64,000 nucleotides of DNA, taken from positions 1 through 64,000 of the forward strand of contig JAJFTO010000015.1 in assembly GCA_021372865.1 (NCBI GenBank). Reading direction: 5' to 3'. This document shows, piece by piece, positions 1-8,480 of this stretch. The position numbers and the translations under genes are program-made. The notes under the pieces are model-generated. The model was given only the letters and a program-made list of their open reading frames with translations. It was not told the origin of the DNA and searched no databases. Origin of the DNA: Porphyromonadaceae bacterium. Lineage in GTDB: Bacteria > Bacteroidota > Bacteroidia > Bacteroidales > Dysgonomonadaceae. Position 1 is the first letter of the stretch, and every line of letters starts with the position of its first letter.

Positions 1-69
1 GAAGACGGGACTCAAACCCGCGACCCTCAGCTTGGAAGGCTAATGCTCTATCGACTGAGCTACTTCCGC
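1..69 (-). tRNA. tRNA-Gly(TCC), 3' end cut by window edge
   Basis: The reverse strand folds as a tRNA: a D arm, an anticodon arm with loop CTTCCAA (anticodon TCC, reading GGA) and a T arm around GGGTTTGAGTCCC. The 5' acceptor strand GCGGAAG is complete, but only CTTC of its 3' partner is inside the window, so about three pairing bases and the discriminator lie off the left edge. It lies downstream of tRNA-Tyr on the same strand and is probably cotranscribed with it. Confidence 0.93.
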
Positions 70-145
70 GAAAATTGATTTGATGATTGGTTGATTAGCA
101 GATTTTAAATCTTCGAATCAGTAAATTTGCAAATCATCGAATTTG

Positions 146-228
146 TGGGCAGTGATGGATTCGAACCACCGAAGGCGTAAGCCAGCTGAGTTACAGTCAG
201 CCCCATTTGGCCACTCTGGTAACTGCCC
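146..228 (-). tRNA. tRNA-Tyr(GTA)
   Basis: An 83-nt class II tRNA on the reverse strand. The acceptor strands GGGCAGT and ACTGCCC pair, the anticodon loop CTGTAAC reads GTA, there is a variable arm, the T arm contains GGTTCGAATCC, and the discriminator is A. No CCA is encoded. The sequence TACCTTCG at 241-248 on the reverse strand is one base off the phylum's -7 box and may belong to a promoter for the Tyr-Gly tRNA pair. Confidence 0.95.
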
Positions 229-255
229 TTTTTTGCGCTGCGAAGGTACAATAAA

Positions 256-747
256 TTATTGGTATTTTTCTTTAAGGGCGATCATTTTTAACGCGGTGAC
301 TGCCGCTTCGTCTCCTTTGTTTCCGTGTCTGCCACCGGCTCTTGCCTTTGCCTGGTCGAGTGTGTTGGTGGTAAGTAATCCGAAGATCACGGGAACATTC
401 TGTGTCAGGTTCAGTTGGGTGGCTCCCTCGGTCACGCTGTTACAGACAAAGGTAAAATGAGGAGTTTCTCCCTGTATCACACATCCCAGAATAATTACAC
501 AATCCACGTTGCCTTTCTCTGTTAAAACTTTTGCTCCGTAGGTCAGTTCAAAGCTTCCGGGCACACGTTCTATAAGAATATCGTCTGCCGATACGCCGAA
601 TTTAAGCAGTGTGTCGGTCGCTCCACGCAACAGGCTTTCCGTCACAGAAGAGTTCCATTCAGACACGACGATACCGATTCTTTTTCCATTTCCTGAAGGA
701 ACCTGTTTCGGATCGTATGACGAAAGATTATTCAGTTCAGTTGCCAT
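256..747 (-). CDS. ribH: 6,7-dimethyl-8-ribityllumazine synthase
   Basis: Lumazine synthase condenses 5-amino-6-ribitylamino-uracil with 3,4-dihydroxy-2-butanone 4-phosphate, the penultimate step of riboflavin synthesis, in the cytosol. At 163 aa it has the usual length. Visible family motifs are [12 protein letters not shown], the catalytic-loop stretch [14 protein letters not shown] with the conserved His, and the phosphate-binding [13 protein letters not shown] near the C-terminus. It begins 3 bp after the stop of the upstream TPR gene, so the two form one leftward operon. No FMN riboswitch is seen. No other rib gene is in the window. Confidence 0.96.
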   Translation of the reverse strand: MATELNNLSSYDPKQVPSGNGKRIGIVVSEWNSSVTESLLRGATDTLLKFGVSADDILIERVPGSFELTYGAKVLTEKGNVDCVIILGCVIQGETPHFTFVCNSVTEGATQLNLTQNVPVIFGLLTTNTLDQAKARAGGRHGNKGDEAAVTALKMIALKEKYQ

Positions 748-750
748 TTT

Positions 751-1455
751 TTATTTCGATTCTTTCAGTAGTTCTGCCTGTTTGATGTATTTATCGGCTT
801 CCTGTGCTTCGGGGGTGTTGATATATTGTTCTTTAATCTTCGTGAAGGTGTCTATGGCTTTGTCATAGTCAGCAAGGCTCAGATAGGCTTCCCCTGTTTT
901 TTTTAGATAAATAGGCGTCAACATCTCGTCATTGGCTTCTTTGGCAGCCTTCTGGAAAAATGAGATGGCTTCTGCGGTTTTACCCATGTTTAAATACACA
1001 TCGCCGACGGCACCGGTAATCGCCGGAGTGATGAGTAAATCACCCCCCTTGAATTTTTTCAGGTGCTCCAATGCCTTTTCGTTGTTGCCAAGGCGATTGT
1101 AGGAAATACCTGCATAGGCGTGTGCCAGATCGGCAGTCCGCGTACCCTTGTACTGGCTAATCACCGATTCAAAACCAATGAAATCGTTGCCGTTGCCAAA
1201 AAGCGCAAGAGAATCCTGCCCCTCCTGAAAATAACGCTCACCCTTGAAGATGGCTGTCTGTGCTTTCTCATTGCGGGGTACCTTATATAAATAATGGTAT
1301 GCCAGATACGCACCTACCAAAACAATGACGATGAACAACCCTGTTAAAATGGCTTTCTGGTTCTTCTCCAAAAACTGTTCCGATGTGGTTAAAGCTTCAC
1401 CGATATTTTCGAAATTTTTCTCAGCCTTCGATTCGTTTGTTTTTTTTGCAGACAT
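751..1455 (-). CDS. Membrane-anchored tetratricopeptide-repeat protein
   Basis: A 234-aa protein with a cytosolic N-terminus of about 35 residues, one hydrophobic span (about 37-58, AILTGLFIVIVLVGAYLAYH) and a C-terminal region with at least three TPR-like helical pairs (for example AHAYAGISYNRLGNNEKALEHL). The layout resembles YfgM/BamD-like periplasmic scaffolds, but no specific family can be fixed by eye. It is directly upstream of ribH, separated by 3 bp, and is expected to be cotranscribed with it. A -7 box on the reverse strand lies 36-43 bp before the start codon. The function is a protein-protein scaffold by inference only. Confidence 0.85.
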   Translation of the reverse strand: MSAKKTNESKAEKNFENIGEALTTSEQFLEKNQKAILTGLFIVIVLVGAYLAYHYLYKVPRNEKAQTAIFKGERYFQEGQDSLALFGNGNDFIGFESVISQYKGTRTADLAHAYAGISYNRLGNNEKALEHLKKFKGGDLLITPAITGAVGDVYLNMGKTAEAISFFQKAAKEANDEMLTPIYLKKTGEAYLSLADYDKAIDTFTKIKEQYINTPEAQEADKYIKQAELLKESK

Positions 1456-1490
1456 GATTGTTGAAAAATGTGACGTTATTTTTTGAGATG

Positions 1491-1498
1491 CAAAAGTA
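1491..1498 (-). promoter_or_regulatory. -7 box for TPR-ribH operon
   Basis: Read on the reverse strand this is TACTTTTG, an exact match to TAnnTTTG, placed 36 bp before the start of the TPR gene. I see no convincing TTG at the -33 spacing. Confidence 0.5.
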
Positions 1499-1572
1499 AT
1501 GGTTTTTAAATGATAAATAAAATTTAAAAGACTGTTTTTTGAAAAAATGACGTGACGGATTAATCTTTTTCG

Positions 1573-1580
1573 TACGTTTG
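1573..1580 (+). promoter_or_regulatory. -7 box for DUF4468 gene
   Basis: TACGTTTG matches TAnnTTTG and is followed by about 95 bp to the ATG at 1677. This implies a 5' untranslated region of roughly 90 nt. Confidence 0.5.
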
Positions 1581-1676
1581 CAGTCTTAGGTACAGTTGCA
1601 GGTCTGTTTTCCCGTGACGAAGCGTATGATATGATGTAACAAAATATACTTCAGTCCGTCTTATAAGAAAAAGAAT

Positions 1677-2240
1677 ATGAAAAAATACATGCTTACACTC
1701 ATTATTCTGGTCGCAGGTCTGTTCCATATAAACGGACAGACTGATGTCGGTTTTACCAATGTGCCGGTTATCAACGGAAAAGTAGTGTTTGAACAGTTCA
1801 TTCCCGCCGACCCGGTGGGCAGTGCGGGTCCGCGCTACACGAAACTGCAGGACTGGACTAAAAAATCATTTGCTGGAAGTCCTCTTTTATCCGGCATTCG
1901 TTACGATGACAAATCCCAGACCGTTACGGTGAGCTCGAGGATCAAGCTGAACCTGCCGGTAACCAAATCGGGAGTGCAGGAGAATATGATCATGAGTTAC
2001 CGGTTTGACGCCACCGTTACCAACGCCGGTTGCGTTCTTGTGGTGCGCGACATTACATATCAGACCGTACGCACGGACGCAGGTTCTTTTTTCCCAAAAA
2101 CATATTCAGCCGAGGAAACCATTACCGATCAGGCTGCGGCACTCAAAAATGAGGAGAGAGAGCTGAGAAATAACCTGCGAAAAGAGACACTCCGGGTACT
2201 CAACAAGCTTTATGCTGATCTTTCAGAAGCAATAGGCTAA
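1677..2240 (+). CDS. Secreted DUF4468-like protein
   Basis: A 187-aa protein with a signal peptide (residues 1-20, basic start, hydrophobic core, cleavage near NGQ-TD). The mature part starts with PVINGKVVFEQFIP, the pattern typical of the Bacteroidota DUF4468 family (a TBP-like fold of unknown function), followed by beta-rich sequence. The C-terminal helix (about 150-185) is rich in Glu, Arg and Leu. It stands alone between the divergent TPR-ribH operon and the ribosomal-protein operon and has its own promoter. The family assignment rests on the N-terminal motif and overall pattern. The likely location is periplasmic or outer-membrane associated. Confidence 0.7.
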   Translation: MKKYMLTLIILVAGLFHINGQTDVGFTNVPVINGKVVFEQFIPADPVGSAGPRYTKLQDWTKKSFAGSPLLSGIRYDDKSQTVTVSSRIKLNLPVTKSGVQENMIMSYRFDATVTNAGCVLVVRDITYQTVRTDAGSFFPKTYSAEETITDQAAALKNEERELRNNLRKETLRVLNKLYADLSEAIG

Positions 2241-2313
2241 AAGCAATCCTACTATTTGGTGACAGAAACAGCTGATTCTGTCAAAATTATATCAAAATTA
2301 ATTTGCTCGAAGC

Positions 2314-2345
2314 TTTGGTAATTTAAAATTATATGCTTAATTTTG
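2314..2345 (+). promoter_or_regulatory. Promoter of rpmB-rpmG-DUF4295 operon
   Basis: TTTG at 2314-2317 and TAATTTTG at 2338-2345 are separated by 20 bp, the canonical Bacteroidota arrangement. The start of rpmB follows 67 bp later. Confidence 0.75.
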
Positions 2346-2412
2346 CGCCCTGATTTGTCGGGAAGATTACGTTCCGAATTGAAAGTAAACAATAAATACA
2401 CAATATACAGCA

Positions 2413-2652
2413 ATGTCTAAGATTTGTCAAATAACAGGAAAAAGAGCAATGGTTGGCAACAACGTTTCTCACTCTAACAAGAGGACAAAACGTAAATTCA
2501 ACGTCAATTTGTTCACGAAAAAGTTTTATTGGGTGGAAGAAGATTGCTGGATCAGCCTGAGCATCTCGGCATCCGGTTTGCGTACCATCAATAAAATCGG
2601 ATTGGATGCAGCCTTGAAACAAGCTGCTGCGAAAGGATATTTAAACGCATAA
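2413..2652 (+). CDS. rpmB: 50S ribosomal protein L28
   Basis: A 79-aa L28. It starts with the family signature [17 protein letters not shown] and continues through [16 protein letters not shown] and a C-terminal [16 protein letters not shown] segment. Only one N-terminal Cys of the zinc-ribbon type remains, so this is a zinc-independent form. It is first in a tight operon with L33 (19 bp gap) and a DUF4295 gene, an arrangement common in the phylum. Confidence 0.97.
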   Translation: MSKICQITGKRAMVGNNVSHSNKRTKRKFNVNLFTKKFYWVEEDCWISLSISASGLRTINKIGLDAALKQAAAKGYLNA

Positions 2653-2671
2653 CGAGAAGGAGAAAGCAGCA

Positions 2672-2860
2672 ATGGCAAAAAAAGCAAAAGGAAACAGGGT
2701 GCAGGTGATTCTGGAATGTACCGAACACAAGACGAGCGGTATGCCCGGCACATCCAGGTATATTACTACCAAAAACAGAAAAAATACGACCGAGCGTCTG
2801 GAATTGAAGAAATACAATCCGATACTCAAGAAAATGACTGTTCACAAAGAAATCAAGTAA
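2672..2860 (+). CDS. rpmG: 50S ribosomal protein L33
   Basis: A 62-aa L33 with the family core [12 protein letters not shown] followed by [11 protein letters not shown] and [15 protein letters not shown] single Cys is present instead of paired CxxC motifs, so it belongs to the zinc-free class, consistent with the L28 next to it. It is expressed with rpmB and the downstream DUF4295 gene. Confidence 0.97.
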   Translation: MAKKAKGNRVQVILECTEHKTSGMPGTSRYITTKNRKNTTERLELKKYNPILKKMTVHKEIK

Positions 2861-2874
2861 AAACAGGATAAACT

Positions 2875-3036
2875 ATGGCAAAGAAAGCAGTTGCGGGATT
2901 CCGCGATAAAAATACAACCACCGGGCGCAGTCATACCAAAGTAATCAAAATGGTGAAATCACCCAAGACAGGTGCGTACAGTTTCAGAGAAGAAATGATT
3001 CTGAACGACCAGGTAAAGGATTATTTTTCGAAATAA
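2875..3036 (+). CDS. DUF4295 small basic protein
   Basis: A 53-aa, strongly basic protein starting MAKKAVAGFRDKNT and containing VIKMVKSPKTGAYSFREE and ILNDQVKDYFSK. The KSPKTGAY...FRE pattern is that of DUF4295, a short Bacteroidota family found after rpmB-rpmG. It begins 14 bp after the rpmG stop and ends before a rho-independent terminator, so it is the last gene of the operon. Size, charge and position suggest a ribosome-associated protein, but no activity is established from the sequence. Confidence 0.88.
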   Translation: MAKKAVAGFRDKNTTTGRSHTKVIKMVKSPKTGAYSFREEMILNDQVKDYFSK

Positions 3037-3128
3037 GAATTAGCCCCGTAGGGTTTCCTCTGTCTGACTGGAATAAAGCATTTTTTGTTTGGGTCAGTGG
3101 GCGAAAATCAGTTAAAAATATATAAAAG

Positions 3129-3160
3129 CTTCCCTGTGCCAACACGCAGGGAAGTTTTTT
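3129..3160 (+). terminator. Rho-independent terminator of ribosomal-protein operon
   Basis: The stem CTTCCCTG/CAGGGAAG with a 10-nt loop is followed by TTTTTT. It lies 92 bp after the DUF4295 stop. Confidence 0.85.
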
Positions 3161-3173
3161 ATTGACTATTTTG

Positions 3174-3181
3174 TAGATTTG
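3174..3181 (+). promoter_or_regulatory. -7 box for ftsY
   Basis: TAGATTTG matches TAnnTTTG, 29 bp before the ftsY ATG and just after the upstream terminator, so ftsY starts a new transcription unit. Confidence 0.5.
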
Positions 3182-3210
3182 GCATTCATCGTTTAAATAT
3201 TTACTGCTTT

Positions 3211-4164
3211 ATGGGTTTTTTTGACAAATTTTCAAAAGGGAAAAAAGAGACACTGGATAAGGGTCTTGAAAAAACAAAAGAAAACTTTTTTTCAAAGATC
3301 ACCCGCGCTGTAGCCGGAAAATCAAAAGTCGACGACGAAGTGCTCGACCAGCTGGAAGAGATACTGGTGACTTCTGACGTGGGCGTAGAGACCACCCTGA
3401 AGATCATCGACCGCATTGAGGAGCGTGTGGCCCGTGATAAATATGTGGGTACCGATGAGCTGACCGCCATCCTGCGCGATGAGATTGTCAGGCTTCTCAC
3501 CGAAAACAACAGCGACGACCTGGCAGAGTTCTCAGTACCCGAAGATAAAAAGCCTTATGTGATTATGGTCGTGGGTGTCAACGGCGTAGGAAAGACCACA
3601 ACCATCGGTAAGTTGGCACACCAGTTTAAACAGAAGGGCCTTTCCGTATACCTCGGTGCAGCCGATACATTTCGTGCGGCAGCCGTAGAGCAGCTCGATA
3701 TTTGGGGTCAGAGAGTGGGCGTGCCCGTGGTAAAACAGAATATGGGCGCCGATCCAGCCTCAGTGGCATTCGATGCAGTGAACTCGGCCAAAGCTCACAA
3801 CGCCGATGTGGTGATCATTGACACTGCCGGCCGCCTGCACAACAAAATAAATCTGATGAATGAGCTCACCAAGATCAAGAACGTGATGGGCAAGATCGTA
3901 CCCGATGCACCCCACGAGGTGCTCCTGGTACTCGATGGGTCCACCGGTCAGAACGCCTTTGAGCAGGCCCGGCAATTTACTGCCGCCACCGAGGTGACCG
4001 CCCTGGCCATCACCAAGCTCGATGGTACCGCCAAGGGAGGTGTGGTGATTGGCATCTCCGATCAGTTCAGGATTCCTGTAAAGTATATCGGACTGGGTGA
4101 GGGAATCAGCGATCTGCAGGTATTTAGAAGAAAAGAATTCGTGGATTCCCTGTTCGGAGAGTAA
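3211..4164 (+). CDS. ftsY: Signal recognition particle receptor FtsY
   Basis: The SRP-receptor GTPase docks SRP-ribosome complexes at the inner membrane. At 317 aa it has only a short charged N-terminal region followed by the N domain (about 30-110) and the G domain. GTPase motifs are GVNGVGKTTT (122-131), DTFRAAAVEQL, DTAGRLHNK, and TKLDGTAKGG near the C-terminus. The start at ATG 3211 gives MGFFDKFSKGKKE, a typical amphipathic lipid-binding beginning. It is followed by rimO, an arrangement seen in relatives. Confidence 0.97.
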   Translation: MGFFDKFSKGKKETLDKGLEKTKENFFSKITRAVAGKSKVDDEVLDQLEEILVTSDVGVETTLKIIDRIEERVARDKYVGTDELTAILRDEIVRLLTENNSDDLAEFSVPEDKKPYVIMVVGVNGVGKTTTIGKLAHQFKQKGLSVYLGAADTFRAAAVEQLDIWGQRVGVPVVKQNMGADPASVAFDAVNSAKAHNADVVIIDTAGRLHNKINLMNELTKIKNVMGKIVPDAPHEVLLVLDGSTGQNAFEQARQFTAATEVTALAITKLDGTAKGGVVIGISDQFRIPVKYIGLGEGISDLQVFRRKEFVDSLFGE

Positions 4165-4249
4165 GCGAGAAATTTTTTCCGCATTAGGTAACCTTTTTTG
4201 CCACTTCTTCCAAAGAACCCTAATTTGCCTCAAGATAAATTTTGTATAT

Positions 4250-5545
4250 ATGATTAAAAACAAAATAGATGTTGTGACCCTGGGTTGCTCCAAAAACCTG
4301 GTCGACTCAGAGTTGCTCATGCGTCAGCTGATGGCCAACGGCTATACTGTTTCGCACGATCCAGAGGAAGCCCGCGGCGACATTGCCGTGATCAATACCT
4401 GTGGCTTTATCGGCGACGCCAAGGAGGAATCCATCAACATGATCCTCTCCTTCGCAGAAGCCAAAAAAAGGAACAAACTCAAAAAGCTGATCGTGATGGG
4501 CTGCCTCTCTGAACGGTATCGCAAGGAGCTGACAGAAGAGATCCCCGAAGTGGACATGTTCTATGGAAAATTCGACTGGAAAAATCTGATTGCCGACCTG
4601 GGAAAATCATATTATAAGGAACTGGAATACGACCGTTCCCTCTCCACACCTCCCCATTATGCCTATCTGAAAATCTCGGAAGGATGTGATAGAACATGTT
4701 CCTACTGTTCCATACCGCTGATCACCGGGAAATACAAGTCGCGCGACATGGAGGATATTACCCATGAAGTCCGGCAACTGGTAAGCCGGGGAGTAAAAGA
4801 ATTTCAGTTTATCGCTCAGGATCTGACCTATTACGGACTCGATCGCTACAAGTCGATGAAACTGCCCCAACTGGTGGAGCAGGTATCGGACATACCCGGT
4901 GTGGAGTGGATCCGTTTACACTATGCCTATCCGGCACACTTTCCAACCGACCTGCTGCGGGTGATGCGCGAAAGAGACAACGTGTGCAGCTACCTCGACA
5001 TCGCACTACAGCACATCAGTGACCACATGCTGAAAACCATGCGACGGAACATCAGCAAACAACAAACCATCGACCTCATTCAACAGTTCCGGGAAGAGGT
5101 CCCTGGTATTCATCTGCGCACCACCCTGATGGTAGGCCATCCCGGAGAGACGGAGACCGACTTTGACGAGCTGCTCGCATTTGTAAAAGAAACCCGTTTC
5201 GAACGTCTCGGCGCCTTTCCATACTCACACGAAGAAGATACTTACAACGACAAACATTATACCGATGATGTGCCTGCTGCAGTGAAGCAGGAGAGGATGG
5301 ACCTGCTGATGGAGACGCAGGAGGAGATCGCGCTGAGCATAAACGAAGAGAAAGTGGGAAAAACCATGAAGGTAATCATCGACAGGGAAGATGCGGATTT
5401 TTATATCGGACGCACCGAGTTTGATTCCCCCGAAGTAGATGGGGAGGTGCTGATCTCCAAAGAGAAACCCCTGACGATAGGTAATTTTTACGATGTAAAT
5501 ATTCTCTCTGCCATGCCCTTCGACCTGACAGGGAGCGTAAATTAG
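4250..5545 (+). CDS. rimO: Ribosomal protein S12 methylthiotransferase
   Basis: A radical-SAM enzyme that methylthiolates the conserved Asp of S12. With ATG 4250 it is 431 aa, the normal length; an upstream in-frame extension overlapping ftsY has no family sequence. N-terminal MTTase cluster ligands are C13 (LGCSKN), C51 (NTCGF) and C85 (MGCLSE). The radical-SAM cluster is C146-xxx-C150-xx-C153 (CDRTCSYC). The C-terminal TRAM domain spans about 365-430. The SGCDRTCS-like core and LGCSKNLVDSE separate RimO from MiaB. The HU-type gene follows after 17 bp. Confidence 0.96.
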   Translation: MIKNKIDVVTLGCSKNLVDSELLMRQLMANGYTVSHDPEEARGDIAVINTCGFIGDAKEESINMILSFAEAKKRNKLKKLIVMGCLSERYRKELTEEIPEVDMFYGKFDWKNLIADLGKSYYKELEYDRSLSTPPHYAYLKISEGCDRTCSYCSIPLITGKYKSRDMEDITHEVRQLVSRGVKEFQFIAQDLTYYGLDRYKSMKLPQLVEQVSDIPGVEWIRLHYAYPAHFPTDLLRVMRERDNVCSYLDIALQHISDHMLKTMRRNISKQQTIDLIQQFREEVPGIHLRTTLMVGHPGETETDFDELLAFVKETRFERLGAFPYSHEEDTYNDKHYTDDVPAAVKQERMDLLMETQEEIALSINEEKVGKTMKVIIDREDADFYIGRTEFDSPEVDGEVLISKEKPLTIGNFYDVNILSAMPFDLTGSVN

Positions 5546-5562
5546 GGAAAACTTTTTATCTC

Positions 5563-6768
5563 ATGACACACGAAGAGCTAATTCAAAGACTTGCACAACA
5601 GCTTGGCTGGTCGGACGTGGCGACAACAGAAGCGCTGGATGCAATAATTTCCGTATTGAAAGCGGAGCTGACGGCCAATAATCCGGTCGATCTCGATGAT
5701 TTCGGGAAATTCTCAACCTTGAAAGAGCCGGAATACATTTTGACAGACCGTGAGACCAATGACCGATACCTGATGCCCCCGGTGGTGGAAGTGTTGTTTG
5801 AATCTTCTGTCGAACTTTATTTTACACCCGAAGATTCCCTGAATGAATCAGTAAACGGCGCTTTCTCCTTTTTTGAACCTACTTCGCTTCACGAGGGAGT
5901 AGCGTTGCCCGGCGTCCCGGAAGTGATTGTTGGAGGAGATGAAGACGTCGGGGAGGAGGCAGAGAAAACTATGGAGGAGACGACCAAAGCTGAAAACGAA
6001 AAGGACGAAGCTCCAAACGAAACGGAGAAAGTAGAAAAAGAAACAGAAGAAGCTGAAAAAGAAACGGAAGAGGTCAAAAACGAAATGGTGGAAGCTACAA
6101 GCGAAACGGTTGAAGTCGTAAAAGGAGAGACAGTAGTAGCGGGGGAGATCGAAGAGGTGACGGCTGAAATTGAAAAAGCAACAGAAAAAACGGCTGAAAC
6201 GGAAAAGAATCTAGCAGAAGTCAGAAAAGAAAAAAAGAAACACAAAAAAACAGCACCTTTGTGGATTCCCATTGCAGGGGGTGTGGCAATTGCGTTGGCT
6301 GCTCTTTTTTTTTTCATGGAGTGGCACCCCGGAAAAAATGAATCCTCCGTTCGCCTCCAACAAAGGTCGGAAGCTGAAGCGTTGAGCGTGTCCCAACCTG
6401 ACATTCTGAGAAGTGAAGCCGCAGAAAATCGCGACGCCTCCCCTGACATCTTGCCTGATACAATGGAAACCAATACACTTCATCGGGAGGTGAATACGAA
6501 GTCGCCTCTTCCGGAAGTGAAGAAAATATATCTTGCCGGAGGTAAAACATTACGCCTCCTGGCACAGGATCTTTTTGGAAATCGTGAGTTCTGGGTCTAC
6601 ATATACCTTGAGAATAAGTCCAAAATCAACAATCCCAATCGTGTCCCTGCCGGAACGGAACTGATTGTGCCGGATCGCACCAAATACGACATTGACGCAG
6701 CTGACCCTGGCTCCGTTGCCAGAGCAAAAAATCAGGGAAACAAAATACTGAGCGCTCCCGGAAATTAA
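5563..6768 (+). CDS. HU-domain, transmembrane and LysM-like fusion protein
   Basis: A 401-aa protein with an unusual order of parts. Residues 1-90 resemble the HU/IHF DNA-binding fold (LIQRLAQQLGWSDVATTEAL, then VDLDDFGKFSTLKE). Residues 125-230 are a Glu/Lys/Thr/Val low-complexity repeat of the type KETEEVK. A basic stretch RKEKKKHKKT precedes one membrane span (232-252). The C-terminal part (about 335-385, KIYLAGGKTLRLLAQDLFGN then NPNRVPAGTELIVP) looks like a LysM-type peptidoglycan-binding module. It lies 17 bp after rimO and is probably cotranscribed. The architecture suggests a link between nucleoid and envelope, by inference. The HU part could instead serve only as a protein-interaction domain. 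Confidence 0.75.
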   Translation: MTHEELIQRLAQQLGWSDVATTEALDAIISVLKAELTANNPVDLDDFGKFSTLKEPEYILTDRETNDRYLMPPVVEVLFESSVELYFTPEDSLNESVNGAFSFFEPTSLHEGVALPGVPEVIVGGDEDVGEEAEKTMEETTKAENEKDEAPNETEKVEKETEEAEKETEEVKNEMVEATSETVEVVKGETVVAGEIEEVTAEIEKATEKTAETEKNLAEVRKEKKKHKKTAPLWIPIAGGVAIALAALFFFMEWHPGKNESSVRLQQRSEAEALSVSQPDILRSEAAENRDASPDILPDTMETNTLHREVNTKSPLPEVKKIYLAGGKTLRLLAQDLFGNREFWVYIYLENKSKINNPNRVPAGTELIVPDRTKYDIDAADPGSVARAKNQGNKILSAPGN

Positions 6769-6816
6769 TTCCTTCATTAAAAACAAAACTATCTGCCTCT
6801 GAAAGATAAAATTGAA

Positions 6817-6824
6817 TATATTTG
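6817..6824 (+). promoter_or_regulatory. -7 box for GH109-type gene
   Basis: TATATTTG matches TAnnTTTG. The start codon is 139 bp downstream, so a long leader is implied. No clear -33 element is seen. Confidence 0.45.
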
Positions 6825-6962
6825 TGAACCAAATCGGGAAATATTCAAAAACCATTCATCGGTGCAGATGAACAACAAGCAAAAGTAGTGCTTCCATGAC
6901 AATGATCGGTTGAAAAACGCGATGACAGTTGGAGTATATTATAATTAATAAAATTATTTAAT

Positions 6963-8387
6963 ATGAACAAGCTAAATTTTCTATTATTTTCTTTATTGGT
7001 GGCTTTCTTTGCCTCATGTGCTTCAAACGTGAGACAAGCCGGCAGTGATGATTCTTCGAAGTATGTAATCAGAACGGAAATACCCAAACGCCCCGCCGGA
7101 CAAAAAGACGTACTCGGTTTGGTGACACCCAAAATGGATACGGTCCGGGTCGGTTTTATCGGTCTGGGTATGCGCGGTCCGGGGGCCGTAAGGCGTTTTA
7201 CGTTTATTCCCGGCACGAAGATCGTCGCACTCTGCGACCTGCATGCCGACAGGGTAGAAAAAGCACAGACGATTCTCGACAAGGCCGGCCTTCCCCGGGC
7301 CGCTGCATACAGTGGGAGTGAAGACGCATGGAAAGAACTTTGCAAGCGAGACGACATCGACCTGGTGTATATTGCCACCGACTGGAAGCACCACGCCGAA
7401 ATGATGATTTATGCCATGGAACAGGGCAAGCATGTAGCGTGCGAGGTTCCCTCCGCCATGAATCTCGATGAAATCTGGGCCATCGTCAACACGGCCGAGA
7501 AAACGCAAAAACATGCCATGCAACTGGAAAACTGTGTGTACGACTTCTTCGAGCTGACTACCCTGAATATGGCACAACAAGGTGTTTTTGGTGAGGTGCT
7601 TCATGCTGAAGGTTCCTACATCCACAATCTGAAAGAGTTTTGGGATAGTTACGATGGCGACTGGCGAATGCAATTCAACAAAGAGTTCCGTGGCGACGTG
7701 TATGCCACGCACGGCATGGGCCCGGCTGCCCAGATTATGAACCTGCACCGCGGTGACAAAATGAATACGCTGGTGGCCATGGATACCAAACCGGTGAATA
7801 TCCCGGAGTACCTGATTAAAAAACGGGGAATGGATCGAGACAGTGCCTATCAGTTTGCTAACGGAGAGCATACCATGACCATGATCCGCACCGAGAAAGA
7901 AAAGACCATTCATATCCAGCACGATGTGTCTTCACCGCGCCCGTATAGCCGAATGTATCAGGTAAGCGGCACCAAAGGATTTGCCAATAAATATCCGGAA
8001 GAAGGATATGCGCTGGAAGCAGAGATGGTGGGCGAGGACGTAGTTCCCGATCATGAGAAGCTCAGCGCACACAGCTATGTGTCGGATGAGGTGAAGCAAG
8101 CTCTGATGACAAAATACAAACACCGCATTCACCGCGAACTGGAAGAGAAAGCCAAAGAGGTCGGCGGACATGGAGGAATGGACTTCATCATGGACTATCG
8201 GTTGATTTATTGTCTGAGAAATGGTCTCCCGCTTGATATGGACGTATATGACCTGGCAGAATGGTGTTCACTTGGCGAACTGAGCCGCATCTCCATCGAG
8301 CACAGCAGCGCTGCAGTGGAAGTCCCTGATTTTACGCGTGGAGGGTGGAACAAAATTCAGGGATTCCGGCACGCTTTCATAGACTAA
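6963..8387 (+). CDS. GH109-type (Gfo/Idh/MocA) lipoprotein
   Basis: A 474-aa protein with a lipoprotein signal (lipobox FFASC, Cys19). The Rossmann NAD-binding motif GFIGLGMRG is at about 65-73 and the MocA-type substrate domain contains EVPSAMNLDE, QLENCVYDFFE, THGMGPAAQIMN and GGHGGMDF. This matches glycoside hydrolase family 109, whose characterised members use a bound NAD(H) to cleave alpha-N-acetylgalactosaminides. The lipoprotein signal places it in the periplasm or on the outer membrane. No glycan-utilisation genes (SusC/SusD) surround it. A non-hydrolytic oxidoreductase role cannot be excluded. Confidence 0.88.
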   Translation: MNKLNFLLFSLLVAFFASCASNVRQAGSDDSSKYVIRTEIPKRPAGQKDVLGLVTPKMDTVRVGFIGLGMRGPGAVRRFTFIPGTKIVALCDLHADRVEKAQTILDKAGLPRAAAYSGSEDAWKELCKRDDIDLVYIATDWKHHAEMMIYAMEQGKHVACEVPSAMNLDEIWAIVNTAEKTQKHAMQLENCVYDFFELTTLNMAQQGVFGEVLHAEGSYIHNLKEFWDSYDGDWRMQFNKEFRGDVYATHGMGPAAQIMNLHRGDKMNTLVAMDTKPVNIPEYLIKKRGMDRDSAYQFANGEHTMTMIRTEKEKTIHIQHDVSSPRPYSRMYQVSGTKGFANKYPEEGYALEAEMVGEDVVPDHEKLSAHSYVSDEVKQALMTKYKHRIHRELEEKAKEVGGHGGMDFIMDYRLIYCLRNGLPLDMDVYDLAEWCSLGELSRISIEHSSAAVEVPDFTRGGWNKIQGFRHAFID

Positions 8388-8480
8388 TGCAGGGGAGAGA
8401 TCCGCAATTTCGCCGTATCATCTCCTAATATGGGCTTAATATACTCCTAATGTATTTGGACCATACATGGATCATATAGG

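Noticed and set aside
5889..6473. Long reverse-strand frame rich in Ser, Thr and Val
   Set aside because: It is the antisense of the Glu/Lys repeat in the HU-TM-LysM gene and has no independent family sequence.
7023..7922. 299-codon reverse-strand frame
   Set aside because: It is a shadow of the GH109-type gene, whose Rossmann and MocA motifs are unambiguous.
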